A stretch of DNA of 64,000 bases from Apiospora phragmitis. Taxonomy: Eukaryota; Ascomycota; Sordariomycetes; Amphisphaeriales; Apiosporaceae. The DNA lies in the NCBI GenBank assembly GCA_038363925.1, contig JAQQWL010000012.1:310001-374000 (forward strand), read 5' to 3'. Both the position numbers and the translations under genes were made by a program. Below are positions 1 through 11,856 of this stretch, one piece after another. The notes under the pieces are model-generated. The model made no database searches. It was not told the DNA's origin and worked only from the letters and a program-made list of their open reading frames with translations. The first letter of the stretch is position 1. The number at the start of each line of letters is the position of its first letter.

Positions 1-2850
1 TTATATAATAACCTAAGTTAAAACGTGTTCATAAGTCGCTAATTCCTATCCTATCCTAATAGTCAGCTATTATATAATAATCTATTACCGTAAACTAGTT
101 TATTTCTTTTCGTATAGTTATTTATAAACCGTTTATTAATTAAATACGTATTTATAGCCAGGTCTCGATATAATTCCTTCGTTAAATATCGTTTCGATAG
201 TATCTAATCTGTTACTATACTTAGCGATACGCGAAAGTCTAAAAATAACGATTTATATGTTAGTTTTTAATTAATAAGGGCCGGTATAAACTCCGGAACT
301 CCTCGGTAGGCTCGTATAATTAAGGTATAGAGAGCGATCTCTCTTTTAAATCCCTTTTCGAGGGCTCGTTATACGAATTAAAACTTATTTAATAAGATTT
401 CTAAAACCTCGATAAGTTATTTTTCGGCGTTTTTACTTTTTACTTATATAAAATAAGTTATTATTTAATTTATAAAATATTATACGTAATTTATTATTAT
501 ATTAAAATACGAGTCTATAAGGTAGTATATCTTGTTTTATCTTTTTTTAAATCTAATATAATTAAAATAAAATGCCTCTATACGGCCGGAAAAAATATTC
601 GGGAAGATTATATAGTATTAATCTTTTAATATATCTAGCTGTCGATATATTTTAATAAATATTTATACTTTATTATAAAAGATATCGTATAGTTTATCGG
701 TATAGTTCTTTTCTTTCTTTTATAGTTTCGAAAAAGTAACGACTTTATTTTAATCGATTTTACCGTTATAAATAGCTCGGTTTAAAAGAATATCGTATTT
801 TATAACGCAAGCTAGACTAAATAATTATACGGTTTAGTCTGGCGGTACCGGAGTCGGAAAAGGAAAAAGGACGATATCTTACGACGTTTAAATACTTATA
901 AATTTAGGGTTAGACGTCGGGCCTAAAGTGTCCCGTAGTATTATAAACGATTACTCTATATAGAAACCGGGTGTTTCTCGTTTAAGCGGCGGTTATTCGA
1001 TTATTTATTTTAAATAAGAGTATAAAACATCCTTTTTTTAGGTTTCCGAAGTCGGTTCTATTAGTTAGTCTTATTAATATATAAGAGCGGCCGGTAATAT
1101 TAAGTTTATAAGTTTAGCTTTAAAGGATCCGTTCGTTAATATATTAATTCCGTATTTTTTAAAATAATTAAAAAACTCTTTTTAAAACGTACGGTTAACT
1201 TAACCGAATTAGTACTCGGTTTATCCGTCGAACTCGGTAATAAACGACTTTTAAAAGGAGGTCCCCTTTATTTTTAATATATAATATTTTAAGAAGTATT
1301 ATATAAAGTACGTTATAAATAATTCGGGTATTATTTTTTTAAAAAGTACGTTTAAAGGTTCGAGTTTTTAAAAAGCAAGGTTAACGTTTTCTTTCTAAAC
1401 TATTAAAGGGATCTCGATATTTTAAGAAACTTTTTTATATGTAAATAGTTCGGGGTCTAGGGTTATCGGTTTATTTAAGTTCGATACGTCTAGGCTCGGT
1501 CTCGATTCGCCGACCGTAATTAATTCTATTTTAATAAGGGTTATCGTTTTATAGATCGTATAACAAGGTTATTTAAATATATAGTTATATATAGCTTAAC
1601 TAGTTTCGTATATAATTCGAAACCTGGTTTCCTCCTTATAATATACACTTGGGAAAAGGGGTTCCTCCTCGTACGGTTAATTTAGTTCGGCTCTTCCTCC
1701 GAATCTCTAACGGGCGGAAATTCTCGGGGCTCCTTAGCATGGTCGCCCTTACATCGATAGGGGCGTAAAACCGTTTCTTTACTTTTATTAATTTATAATT
1801 ATTTCACGTAACTATTAATTAATATTAAATAAGCTTTCGTATATATATATATAAATGGGTTCTAAGTTTAATCGAGGTTATATTACTATATGTTATTATT
1901 TATATTTATTTCTTATACTAGCTACGAGGGGTATCGTATACCCCTCTTATTAAAATAAAAAAGGGGTTTATACGCGTAAGCACGTAGCACCCTTTTTAGA
2001 ATAATATAGAAAACCTTAGTTCCTGCTATTCTAATAAATTATATATTAAATTATTTTATAATAGAATATATAATTAATAAAAGTTAATTATTATATTTAT
2101 TAATATATATATTTTTTATATTAAATCCTCTTTTAAGTTTAAGAGTATTTAATATAAATATAAATGAAGCTAACTTTATTTAAATATAATATCGAGTTTA
2201 AAAATTAATTTTTAAATTTAAAATAATAATTAACGAATAACGAGTTATTAGAATTTATTTACGAGATATTTTTAAACCTTTAACCTCTCGATTACGTAAA
2301 TATAAATAAAGCCGCGGTTAAAAAATAATCTCTTTAAACCTTAAATAATTTAATAACTAATGAACACTTATTTAAAAAGCGCTTACACTTATTCGCTTTC
2401 GGTATATAAGTTAAATCGAAGCTTTAACTTATAATAAAAACATTTAACTTAATAGTACTTATAAGAGGCTATTATTTTATAAACTCGGAAAAAGGTTTAA
2501 TATTATAAACGTTTAATTAATTAAATTAAAAGAAAAAAAAGACCGTTTATAAATTAAATTAAATAAAGTATATAAGTTTAAACTTTATTAAATAAGTAAA
2601 AAGCTTAATTTTACCTTTCTTATAAAATAAAGTATAATAATAATTTAAAATAAAATAATTAAATAATAATATAATTTTTAAAATAAATCGAAAAAAATAA
2701 AACGATTTAAATTATTAATTTAAATTTAAAAACCGATTTTAATATTATTAACTATATTAAAATTAAAATTCGTTAAAGTTATAATTTTCCGATTTCTTTT
2801 TAAATGATTATTAATAAAATAAACTTAAGTTACGATATAGTTTAGTATCA
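1..2850. repeat. AT-rich RIP-degenerated repeat, family not identified
   Basis: This block is extremely AT-rich, dominated by TTAAT/TATAA strings, and has very few CA or TG dinucleotides while TA is everywhere. That is what RIP leaves after converting CpA to TpA on both strands of duplicated DNA. No reading frame of useful length survives. A stretch near 850-1000 hints at a transposase-like helix-turn-helix reading, but too weakly to name a family. The composition changes abruptly near 2850 to GC-rich coding DNA, where a truncated lipase begins. The left end lies outside the window. Confidence 0.8.
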
Positions 2851-2907
2851 AGTTTAGGTAGATGCTTATGTGGTAGGACGGCTAAGTGGTTAAGGTGCTT
2901 AACATTT

Positions 2908-3939
2908 ATGTCACCCGCTCCAAAGATCCAAGTGGCCCTGGACCGCGGCTGGTACGTAATAACCAGGGATTACATGGGCATCAACGGCGCCTTCCCCGCG
3001 GGCCGGCAGATGGGCTTCGCCATTCTAGACTCGATCCGCGCGCCGCGACGGGCCTCGCCGCCGACGCCCGGTGGGCGCAGTACGGCTACTCGATCTGCTC
3101 GTTCGCGGCCGGCTTCGCGGACGAGATGGCCCCCTCCTACGCGCCGGACGCTGACGCCCGGCTCGTCGGCAGCGCGCTCGGCGGCACCGTCCCCACCGGC
3201 ACCAACCTGTTCCTGCAGGACGCGGGCCAGCTGAGCGGCGGCCTGCTGTTCAGCGCCTTCCTGGGCCTGTCGAAAGTCTACGCCAACTTCAGCGCCCTGT
3301 TAGACGCCAAGGCCGGGGCCGGCGACAACAAGCCGACGTTCGTGTACATCGGCAACAACGACGTCGAGGTCAACAACCAGCGGGAGCTGGGCCGCGACGT
3401 CTTCGATTATTTGGCGAGCGGCCGGGCCATCCTGTACAACGAGACGTTCCAGACCGTCGCCTCGGGCGCCCTGCAGCAGGGCGTGCACGGCGTGCACGGC
3501 GTGCCCGACACCCCCCTGTACGTCTTCAAGGGCGCGCGCGACGAGGTCTCGGCCGTCGCCGACACGGAGCAGCTCGTCGACCGCTACTGCGGCCTCGGGG
3601 TCGCGGTCGAGTACGAGCGCAACACCATGGCCGGCCACGCCGACGAGGAGCTGCTCGGCTTGCCCGCCGCGTACGATTGGATCGCGGCCCGGTTCGCCGG
3701 GCCCGGGCGGCTGCGTGCGGCGGGACGTGTCGCTGTTCTCCATGTCCGCGGCCGAGCTTGTTTCGTTTTACGGGCTGCCTGCGGCTATGGATATGGCGGG
3801 CAAGCTGGGTATCCCCTTTATATTGTATAGGAGAGGGGGAGAGGGAGTGAGTTTTCGACTAGAACTAGACATTCACTGTGAGAAGACACTCGTACCAATA
3901 CCGAAATCAATGTTACCAACTGTCCATAACGGTCCCTAA
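2908..3939 (+). pseudogene. Secretory lipase (LIP/PF03583-like), 5'-truncated and frameshifted
   Basis: The broken reading frames resemble fungal secretory triacylglycerol lipases. In order they show a GWYVITRDY..GAFPAGRQ segment (2935-3020), then a DARWAQYGYS..FADEMAPSYAPD segment carrying the nucleophile region (3064-3150), then GSALGGTVPTGTNLF, and a late NTMAGHADEELLGLPAAYDWI block with the catalytic-histidine region (3620-3690). The signal peptide and about the first 100 residues are missing because the RIP repeat begins just upstream. The frame changes near 3040, where a short stretch also appears deleted, and returns near 3703, where a GGCVRRDVSLFS tail is read. The expected GYSGG nucleophile elbow reads GYSIC. 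This is best read as a dead fragment cut off at a repeat boundary. Confidence 0.75.
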
Positions 3940-4886
3940 TCTGGCTTGGTATAATTCCACTACCATGAAATCCCGTAAATATCCAGTCTCTTTCTTCTCA
4001 ACGTGCTGGCTGTTACATGTTCTTGCAGCTAGCCCTGAGACCCCCTATACGTAGACTTATGAACCCACTAACATGAATTCATGACTTTCAGGGTGCGAAG
4101 AGCCACAGCCGCTCGTAACCCAGCTTTAGATGATATTCTCCTTCCACAATATCAAAACTGGGACACTTCGTCCTATTCCTTACAATCGATCTCAAAATCT
4201 CAAGGATCATTTCATCAGGCAGCATGTGTCTAGTCTGAGAGGATATTTTGGAGCCATAGTATCTTCAGCGGCCATGATGAGCTTGAGATTGTAATCGCTG
4301 ATGATAATGGCTCGTTGTTGGTCGAGAAAAGCAAAATTGTTATTCTAGCAACCCAGGAAGGCCATGAACTTTGTCCCTGACCAGAAAGAGGATGGAACAT
4401 TGATCAGTCAAGAATAGAAGCGATGCCCGGAAGCTCGAAACGAAAGTCTCGTTCCCGCCGCCCAAAGGAAAGCATGGAAGTAGACCATTCATCTTAATAC
4501 AAAGGTGGAGATCGAAGGACCCTAATAGAGGTCCACCACAACAGCCAACACTCGACATAACTTGGGGTAGAGACTTTTAAATATATATTCGATTGATACC
4601 TAAACAGTGCTTAAAATGATCCACCCTGGGGCTGCTGCTCAACCCAATTCCCGCAAAGGGGAACTAATAATACGCCATACCCAGTGCTGTGGTGGTACTG
4701 ATACACTCTCTTGAACTTCCCACCCCCAATGCTCCCCATCCCCAATGCGACGAAAAGGGGTAAGCTTTGTTTGGACCATGTAACTGTAAAAGACTTTCTC
4801 TGCCTTTCCATGCAATGTATCCAGGGAACCAGACATACCCTTCATCGTACGCAAAATCATCTCAACTTTTCTTCCCGGGTTTTTAT
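3940..4886. other. Intergenic, no gene seen
   Basis: About 950 bases with no frame that resembles a known family and no convincing spliced gene. It lies between the lipase remnant and the 3' end of the acyl-CoA dehydrogenase fusion, and probably holds that gene's 3' UTR. Confidence 0.5.
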
Positions 4887-6724
4887 CTATAGCTTCATAC
4901 CCGACATCTTAGCCACGCGCAAACTCTGCCGCATGCTGAGGTCAAGCATGATCTCCTCACTACCGCCCGGGATGGCGTAAGCGCGGACGTCGCGGTACAG
5001 CCGCTCGACCTTGGCACCCTGCCCGCCGCGCGAGTACGAGAGCCCCCCAAAAATCTGGGCCGCCTCGCGGGCGCAGAACTCGAAGCAGAGCGTGGACTGG
5101 GCCTTCAGGCCCGCGATGGGCCCGCCCAGCCGCAGCATCGCCTCGGTCTCGCCCATGCGCTGGCACTGGAAGATCAGGTTCTCGAGCCAGTTGTACGACG
5201 CCTCGATCTGGCGCGCCATGTGCGCCAGCTTCATGCGGATGACGGGGTGCTCGATCAGCTTCTTGCCGAAGGTCTGGCGCTTGCTGCCGTACTTGACGGA
5301 TTCCTCGTAGCAGACGCGCGAGAAGCGCAGGGACTGGATGATGATGCCCATACGCTCGTGGTTGAAGTTGGTCATGATGACCTTGAAGCCCTGGTTCTCC
5401 TTGCCCAGCACGTTCTCGACGGGCACTTTGACGTCCTCGAACGTGATGTACGTCGTGCCGCTGCTCCAGACGCCCTGGCAGTCCATGCGCCGCGTGCTGA
5501 CGCCGCCGAAGGACCGCTCGATCAGCAGCAGCGTCACGCCGTTCATGCCCTTGTCGCTCGTGCGCACCGCCGTCGTGAAGTAGTCGCACCAGATGCCGTT
5601 GGTGATCCACTTCTTCTCGCCGTTCACGATGTAGTGCTTGCCGTCCTCGCTCAGCTTGGCCTCGCACGTCAGGTTGGCCACGTCAGACCCGGCGTCGGGC
5701 TCCGTGATGGCGAGGCAGATGCGCTGCTCGCCGCTCAGGATGCCCGGCATGATGCGGTCCTTCAGCTCCTTCTTGCCGAACTTGATCAGCGGCGGCCCGC
5801 CGATGCCGTAGCCGCCGATCATGTTCCAGACGAAGCCGCCCGAGCCCACGCGCGACAGCTCGTCCGTCACGATCATCTCATGGAACAGGTCCCACTGCTC
5901 CGGCGGCACCGACTTGACCCTGTTCGGGGTGTACTCGACCGGGTAGTGCACGCCCAGCAGGCCGGCCAGGTAGCCGCGGCGGCCGGCCTCGAGGAAGATC
6001 TCGCGGGGCACCTCCTTCTTCTCATCCCATTCGGTGACGTAGGGCTCAATGTCGCTCTCAACCCATTCGCGGATCTCGGCTCGGAGGGCGGCATGGGACT
6101 CGTTGAAGTACGGGGAGTGGTACTGCCAATTCCCGAAAAAAGAGTCAGCTTTAGCTTTTTGGTGCGTGCGCGCACAAACAGCCCAATTGGGGTTGGAAAT
6201 AGAGCAAGAATAACAAACTTACGCCTTGGTACCAGCTGGGGTCGGCGAAAGGAATCAGATCACCGTAAGGCTCGAGGGCCTCGGCTTCGTCCTCGACGAT
6301 CTTCTTGGCCTCCTTGGTGGGCTTCGGCGCAGCGACGGCGGGCGAGGGCTTGGCAGCCTCGACCTTGGGCTTCTTGGAGTCGAGGGAGCCGACCTGGAGG
6401 GAGCCCTTGTACTTCTTGAGGATGCTCTCGTTGTGGTATTTCCAGAATTGCTTGGAGGCGTCCTTGCCGGCGACTCGCGTGAGGATCTTCTTACCACCTG
6501 TAGGTAGCCACTCAGTCGGGCATTGGTCAGCATGCGATGCGATGTGCGACGCGACACGGAAGCGGGACAGAGGCGGAACGATCAGCAAAAGCAGTTGGTT
6601 AGTACGTACCTGGGTGTTCGTCTTGGAACTTTGTCAAATCGTACACATCCTCATCGACAATGATCCACAGGTCGTCGGCCTTGTTGTGCGACGCGACGTC
6701 GCTCGCCTTGAAAGTTTGAGACAT
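4887..6724 (-). CDS. Cytochrome b5 / acyl-CoA dehydrogenase fusion protein
   Basis: Three exons join cleanly: 6724-6610, 6497-6223 and 6122-4887. The introns have GTACGT/CAG and GTAAGT/CAG ends, and the product is 541 residues. Residues 1-80 form a cytochrome b5 heme domain with the HPGG motif split by intron 1. His37 and His60 are the likely axial heme ligands. A Lys/Ala/Pro-rich linker follows (about 80-115), then an acyl-CoA dehydrogenase with the FAD-contact string ITEPDAGSDVA and the later IFGG and GGSEEIM motifs. The enzyme should oxidise an acyl-CoA-type substrate with FAD; the fused heme suggests electrons pass through b5. This architecture is known in fungi and the substrate is usually undetermined. 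The YEGT motif holding the catalytic Glu of medium-chain enzymes is replaced by PGGSEEI, so the base must lie elsewhere, as in isovaleryl-type members. No obvious signal or peroxisomal targeting sequence is seen. Confidence 0.9.
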
Positions 6725-8192
6725 GGCGGGAAGTACGGGACGTCGAAGCGGACTCTCTATAGGTAAGTAAATATGTATGACTAGGAGGTTGGTGGATTAG
6801 GAAAGAAGGGAATGAAGGTAGAGAGAAGTATGTAGTGACAATTGGTCAAAGATGCTCTATATTACTATCTCAAGAAGAAGACGACAAACACTGGGCTGAG
6901 GCGATGTAATTGTCATGTCATGCTCTGTCTCTTTAATAAACGGCTGACGAGGTGAATGCGAAACCAAACTAGCCCGGCCACTGTCGGTAAGATCCCACAC
7001 GCTCAAGTCAGCACGCGCCCCAGATTCACCAGCCCACTTTCACATGCCCGCAACAGTAGAACCGAAAACAGACAACAACTCCATGTACATTCCGGGGCCG
7101 ATCCCCAACACCCATCATCAGCATTAGGCAATATGCCAGCAACTTGGTGCTTGGGTGGCTGCTGCTTGGATCCTGAACGTGACACATGCCACAGCAGCAA
7201 AGCATTCTTGCCCCCACAATGTGCCCCCGTTGGAGCAGCGGCTACTGCCAATCTCCGGGTAGAGGTACCTCCGTGGGGAAGAGCTTTTTAATTTGGGGTC
7301 ATGTGGCCGCAATATGTTCTGCAGTGTCTTGGACTCTTGGTACTGCGCTGTAAAGTATTAGAGCGACGATTCAGCTTGCATGTGATGGCACGTAGCAACG
7401 CAGAGAGAGCCGATGTCATCCATAATAAGCAGAAGCACAGCGCATGCCTAATGCCTACAGTAGTGATGGATTACGCGGTGCTTGATTGGTCCCAAGAGCT
7501 GTGGTGGACCTCTGCACTCTTGCCGAGGTCCATTTAGCCTAGTGCTCAAGGGGATCTTCCCGACGGCACTCAGGTCACCCATAGGGGATGCACACCAGTA
7601 CCCTAACTACATAACCTAGTGGTGCTGATTACCACTTGGTTATGTTCAACCATGATCTGTACGCATTTGAGAAGAAATTCTGTAGTCCCGAAGAGGAAGA
7701 AGTATTGATTGATAGACAGTACCCGGAAAGTGCTATGCCTCTATATTGCAGCTGCCTTGTGTTAGGGCGCCTCGGTTCGACCCGTTCGTTTGGGGGTGTT
7801 CCGCCACTACACTTTCCAGCGCTTTAACCAGCTGACCAAATCCTAAATGTGGGGTATCCGACTGGTCAAGAACGAAGGCGCCCCTAAACCAAAAGCTCGT
7901 CTACAGATACAGCTGTTGATACTCCATACCCGGTTGATTGAATGAGGACTGGATCCTGCTTCAATTTGTGTGTTTTAATACACACTTGACTGAAATGTTC
8001 GAGCCTTCATAACCATTTCCAGATACAACAGATGTTGCGCGTACGACATATGGTCTTAGGTGACACTATGCGAAGCATATTGAACTCCACCCGTGCTGCG
8101 TCAGACCGACGACACGACCCAAACCTCGAAGGATAAAAAGGAGTGCATGTATATGCTTGCAGAGTGAGGCAACTCGATCAAGAACGTCGAAA
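6725..8192. other. Intergenic, with one strong hairpin
   Basis: This holds the upstream region of the acyl-CoA dehydrogenase fusion and the 3' flank of the Clr5 gene. Small frames here show no family resemblance. The one structured item is the inverted repeat at 7609-7645, listed separately. Nothing else is supported. Confidence 0.5.
7609..7645. repeat. 15-bp-arm inverted repeat (hairpin)
   Basis: The left arm 7609-7623 reads ACATAACCTAGTGGT and the right arm 7631-7645 reads ACCACTTGGTTATGT. They are reverse complements except for one T:T mismatch, separated by a 7-base loop. It lies in intergenic DNA away from any gene start. It could be a transposon-end remnant or an RNA hairpin; the sequence alone does not decide. 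Confidence 0.7.
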
Positions 8193-10125
8193 TCACCCTT
8201 TGCCATGAACAGCCTCAGTTAGCTCACCCTCGTTCACAGGAGTCGCGCCGTCACCGTCCCCCTTCTCCTGGTACAGCTCGTCCAGCGCGGCATCGAACTC
8301 GCGCCGAAACGCATCGGCCCGGTCCACGAGCGCGAGCTCGCGCAGGTACTGCTCGACGACGCTGATGGCGCGGATCTCGAGGCTTTGCTCGAGCGGCCGC
8401 TCGCGCCCGCCGGCCGCGCTGCGATGCTTCGAGACGCACATGTCCATGACGAGCGGCGCCAACCTCAAAATCTCCTCGTGGTCGAGCTGCTCGCGCGCGT
8501 GGCCGAGCATGCTCAGGTAGACGTAGGCGCGGTACTGCGGGTGTTGCTGCAGCTGGGCCGACGCGAGGATGCGCGCCGCGTGCCGCGCGAACTTCTGCGT
8601 CTCGCGCATGTCCTCGTAGATGTTGAGCAGCTGCAGGTTCGCCTTGAGGACCATGTCGCCGCCCACCTGCGGCATGGCCTCGAGGCGCGCCAGCAGGCGC
8701 AGGTAGTAGGCCTCGGCCACGCCGACCTGGACGAGGCCTTTCAGGGCCTGGTTCAGCACGGGGGCGCCGCGGACGTAGACGATGGCGCCGGCGAAGGGCG
8801 AGGCCGGGTCGAAGTGCGACTCGAGCTCGTCGAAGTAGAAGTCGAAGAAGGCCGACAGGTTCCGCTGGAACTCGGCGATGCTCATGCGAGACATGCGGTT
8901 CAGGATCAGGTAGAGCGGGTAGTACGGCGACGCGGCGCCCTTGAGCCGCAGCAGCTCGACCATGTGCTTGATGAACATGACGACCAGGCCCGGCAGGTTG
9001 GCCGAGTTGTAGACGGCGGCGGACAGCAGCAGCACGATCAGCCGCGGGTCCGGCGCGGGCGACTCCATCAGGCTGGACAGTTCGTCGAAACATCTCGATA
9101 TGATCCGGAAAGCCTCTTTCGTCTTGCCCTGCTGGACGATCATGTCCCCTCCCAAGTTGAACTGGCCATACCCTAGGACGTGTTCATTAGCTAGCTACAC
9201 GTGCAGTAGCCTCCTCGTCATTGACAGAACAGAGAATCACACCATCTCGGTTTACTATCCAAAACTCGGTACAGAATGCTACATGCAAGCAACCCTTGCT
9301 GGACAAAGTGAACGGGACGGGTCGGACTTACAGCCAACGATGCCGTTCCACTTCTCCTCGTACAGCGCCACATCCTGGTCCTTCCTCCAGAGGCCGACGG
9401 AGAACAGGCCGCGGACGTACTTGCGCGCGAGGAAAAGGGTCTCCTCGGGCGCCTTGACGAGCTCGGGCGTCGCGATGGGGAACAGCCCCGTGCTCCAGCC
9501 CGGCGAGGGCGGGCGGTTCAGCTGCTTCCCGCCCGATAATGATAATGACGATGATGCTGATGGTCTCGAGGCGCGGGCGTCGTGGGCGTCCCGCCATTTG
9601 CTGGGGTCCGTCTTGGCGTCGGACCTGGTCTTGTATTTCCGCAAGCCCCTTTTGACGGGACGGACGTCAGTCAATTGGAAGTTGACAAGCTAAGTAAGGG
9701 GGCTCTCTAGTTGGTGGCACGACTATAGGTAGGTAGGTATCATGCCATTTGAGAGAAGAGAAAACGAAACACACCATATCCTGAAGCGCATCTTGTACAT
9801 CCTCTCCCTGCGGCAAGATGGCATTTGTCAGAACTCAATCCCACTTCATATGAGGGGTGCCCCGCGGGACACAGCGGACTACAGCTTACGTTGCGACGAA
9901 ATTGTGCTGCTCGCGCATGATGCGGCAGACGTCGGGCAGACCCAAACGACGCTTGATGTAGAGGTCGACGATGGTGTCGCGGTGCCGCTCCCACTCGTCC
10001 GAGCCGGCGTAGGCGACGCGCGGCGGCCGGCGCACCACGGTAAACTCCATGGGCGGCGTGCTGGCGGCCGGGGTGGCGGCCGGGGTCAATGGCTGCTGCT
10101 GCTCGGCATAGGCGGCGCCGCTCAT
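8193..10125 (-). CDS. Clr5-domain protein with alpha-helical C-terminal region
   Basis: Four exons join in frame: 10125-9890, 9807-9775, 9648-9332 and 9172-8193, giving 521 residues. The Clr5 domain (about residues 37-105) is spread over exons 1-3. It begins with a DEWERHRDTIVDLYIKRR-type helix, continues VCRIMREQHNFVAT, and is completed by the tiny 33-nt exon (ERMYKMRFRIW) and GLRKYKT. This matches the Clr5 consensus W..h...I..LY...L..V...M...F.AT..Y..R...WGL.K. A Pro/Ser-rich linker follows, then about 320 residues of helical sequence resembling the TPR-like tails of fungal Clr5 proteins. The domain is presumed to bind DNA or chromatin, by analogy with S. pombe Clr5. The ATG at 10125 gives MSGAAYAEQQQ; the frame stays open upstream but looks non-coding. 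A degraded relative lies at 21.3-23.3 kb. Confidence 0.82.
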
Positions 10126-11856
10126 GGTTTCGAGTAGGCGCACCAATTCGGAAGCTAACAAGATACGAGACGCTAAGTAGGTAGGTATGATTAGCCCGCG
10201 GATGAAATGTGGAATAGGTAATAGATAGGTAGTCAGTTCTAATGTCAGATCATCATGGATGTCAGTCAGGAATTGCGAGCAAGCAAGCAAGTAGGCTTTC
10301 ATTCAGCTGGTTGTACCACTCCTCTCTTTGCCCCCCTCCCTCTCCACTCAGCAAGCTCAGCTCTCTCTTACTGTACTCCCTTTCTTGGCAGAGGGAAGGT
10401 CATGTGCTTGTGCTGACCTGCTGCCTGCAGTGCTCAGTGCTCAGTGCGTGCTGTGTGTAACTGTAGGAGCGGTGATGATTGGGCTGCTCTCCCTTGATTC
10501 CTGCCGGTGGCTAAAAGACAACTAACTGCCCTGCATCCAATTGGGTGCGGGTGGGTTGGTGTTGCAGACGCCCCATGGCACTGGATGGCGCCATGGCTTT
10601 AGCGATTCTTGGCGTCCATATTCGCTGTGGAACATTGTCTTCATAAACCTCACCAATTCTCCTCTACACCAATGTCAATTTCTTACTTGGTAGTCTGACT
10701 CCAGTAGTTTCCATGCCTTGGTTATACACCTACTTTGACTATATTTATGATAATTTCTCACCGTGTTGCTCTGTAATCAACACAGGTGAGGTGGGGGTTC
10801 CTGTCGTCTGTGATTCGGTGCGCCGCATGCATCGCATCGGAGTCCAGTGCAGAGCCTCCACCGTCCCTTGCCCAGAACGGAGGTGTTCCCGGTGCTGGGC
10901 CGCCGGCTTCGAGTTGCCGGCTGGGCTTACCAAACTTTTCTCGAACCCACTGAGAACCTCGCCTCAATGCGGTCTGCATCGTCACATCAGATAGGCGAGC
11001 TGCGATGCTCCGGTATCTTGTTATCAACTGTGTCTCCGCTTCTGGCAAGAAGATGCACTTTATGTTCCGGCATCCTATACGGGCTCCATCTTTTCGCGAG
11101 GAGGGGGCAGCTGGTCCCCTTCCGTCTTCGCCTTTTGCTAATATCTCCGAAGGGAGCGGAAGGGATGTCATCGCGTTCATCTTCAATTGGTCGCCGGAAA
11201 TTTTCGTCTTTTCCGCCCGAATGTGGCCCTCGAACAATACCAAGCTGACCTCAAGCGAGTTTACGCTGACGCGGCGAGCAGCATTGTATCGACTTGAGCG
11301 AACAGTAGTAGTCATGATTCTCTGCAGAGGTACACTCCACGGCATGCTTCATTCAGTATCTCGGAATGCAATGGCTGACAAGAAGCGGCTGGCCCTGACA
11401 AGCTTAGCTTCGGTGCCGACACGTGGGAAGCCATGCAACCAAGCAGCCTCTTCGGAAATCGATTCTAGAACCCGAGTAATGATGAGGTCGGGACATATCT
11501 GACGAACTTTCTTTTTATTAGGGTTCCGATGAGACTGCTTACTTGAGATTCGCTACAAGAACTAACTTTAGCAGTACTGTACTCCGGCAATACGCTTGGG
11601 GTGATCCGAAAACGCCAAGCTTCTGGGGGAACTTTGCGTGGATATATGACTCGGACGATATATGTATCCACTCACAGATCAGATAAAACCAAATACAAGC
11701 CCATACGCAATGGGAGCGGAGACCATTGCACTCCCACTATTTTCATCGGTCCTCATACAATTTCAGTCCTCACCATATTACCCAGCATGCCATCTGCAAA
11801 GCCCTTCCCGGCGACTGTAATCTAGAGGAGAGGAGAACCATGACACGCGCGATAGG
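10126..11856. other. Intergenic, no supported gene
   Basis: Overlapping frames of 130-195 codons occur on both strands at 10.8-11.5 kb. None resembles a known family, and their codons look like chance openness in GC-balanced DNA. AGGTAGGTAGG-like microsatellites lie near 10170-10230, presumably in the upstream region of the Clr5 gene. Confidence 0.45.

Noticed and set aside
2868..2905. tRNA-like A-box string (GGCTAAGTGGTTAAGG)
   Set aside because: It resembles the D-arm of Ser/Leu tRNAs, but no anticodon arm or B box (GGTTCGANTCC) follows at the right distance. At most it is a tRNA-derived fragment at the repeat edge.
7768..7777. GGTTCGACCC, a possible tRNA B box
   Set aside because: No A box, acceptor stem or anticodon arm could be folded with it; it is a chance match.
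10758..11502. Overlapping open frames of 165-195 codons on both strands
   Set aside because: No family resemblance, no splice support, and the two strands are open over the same DNA, which suggests chance.
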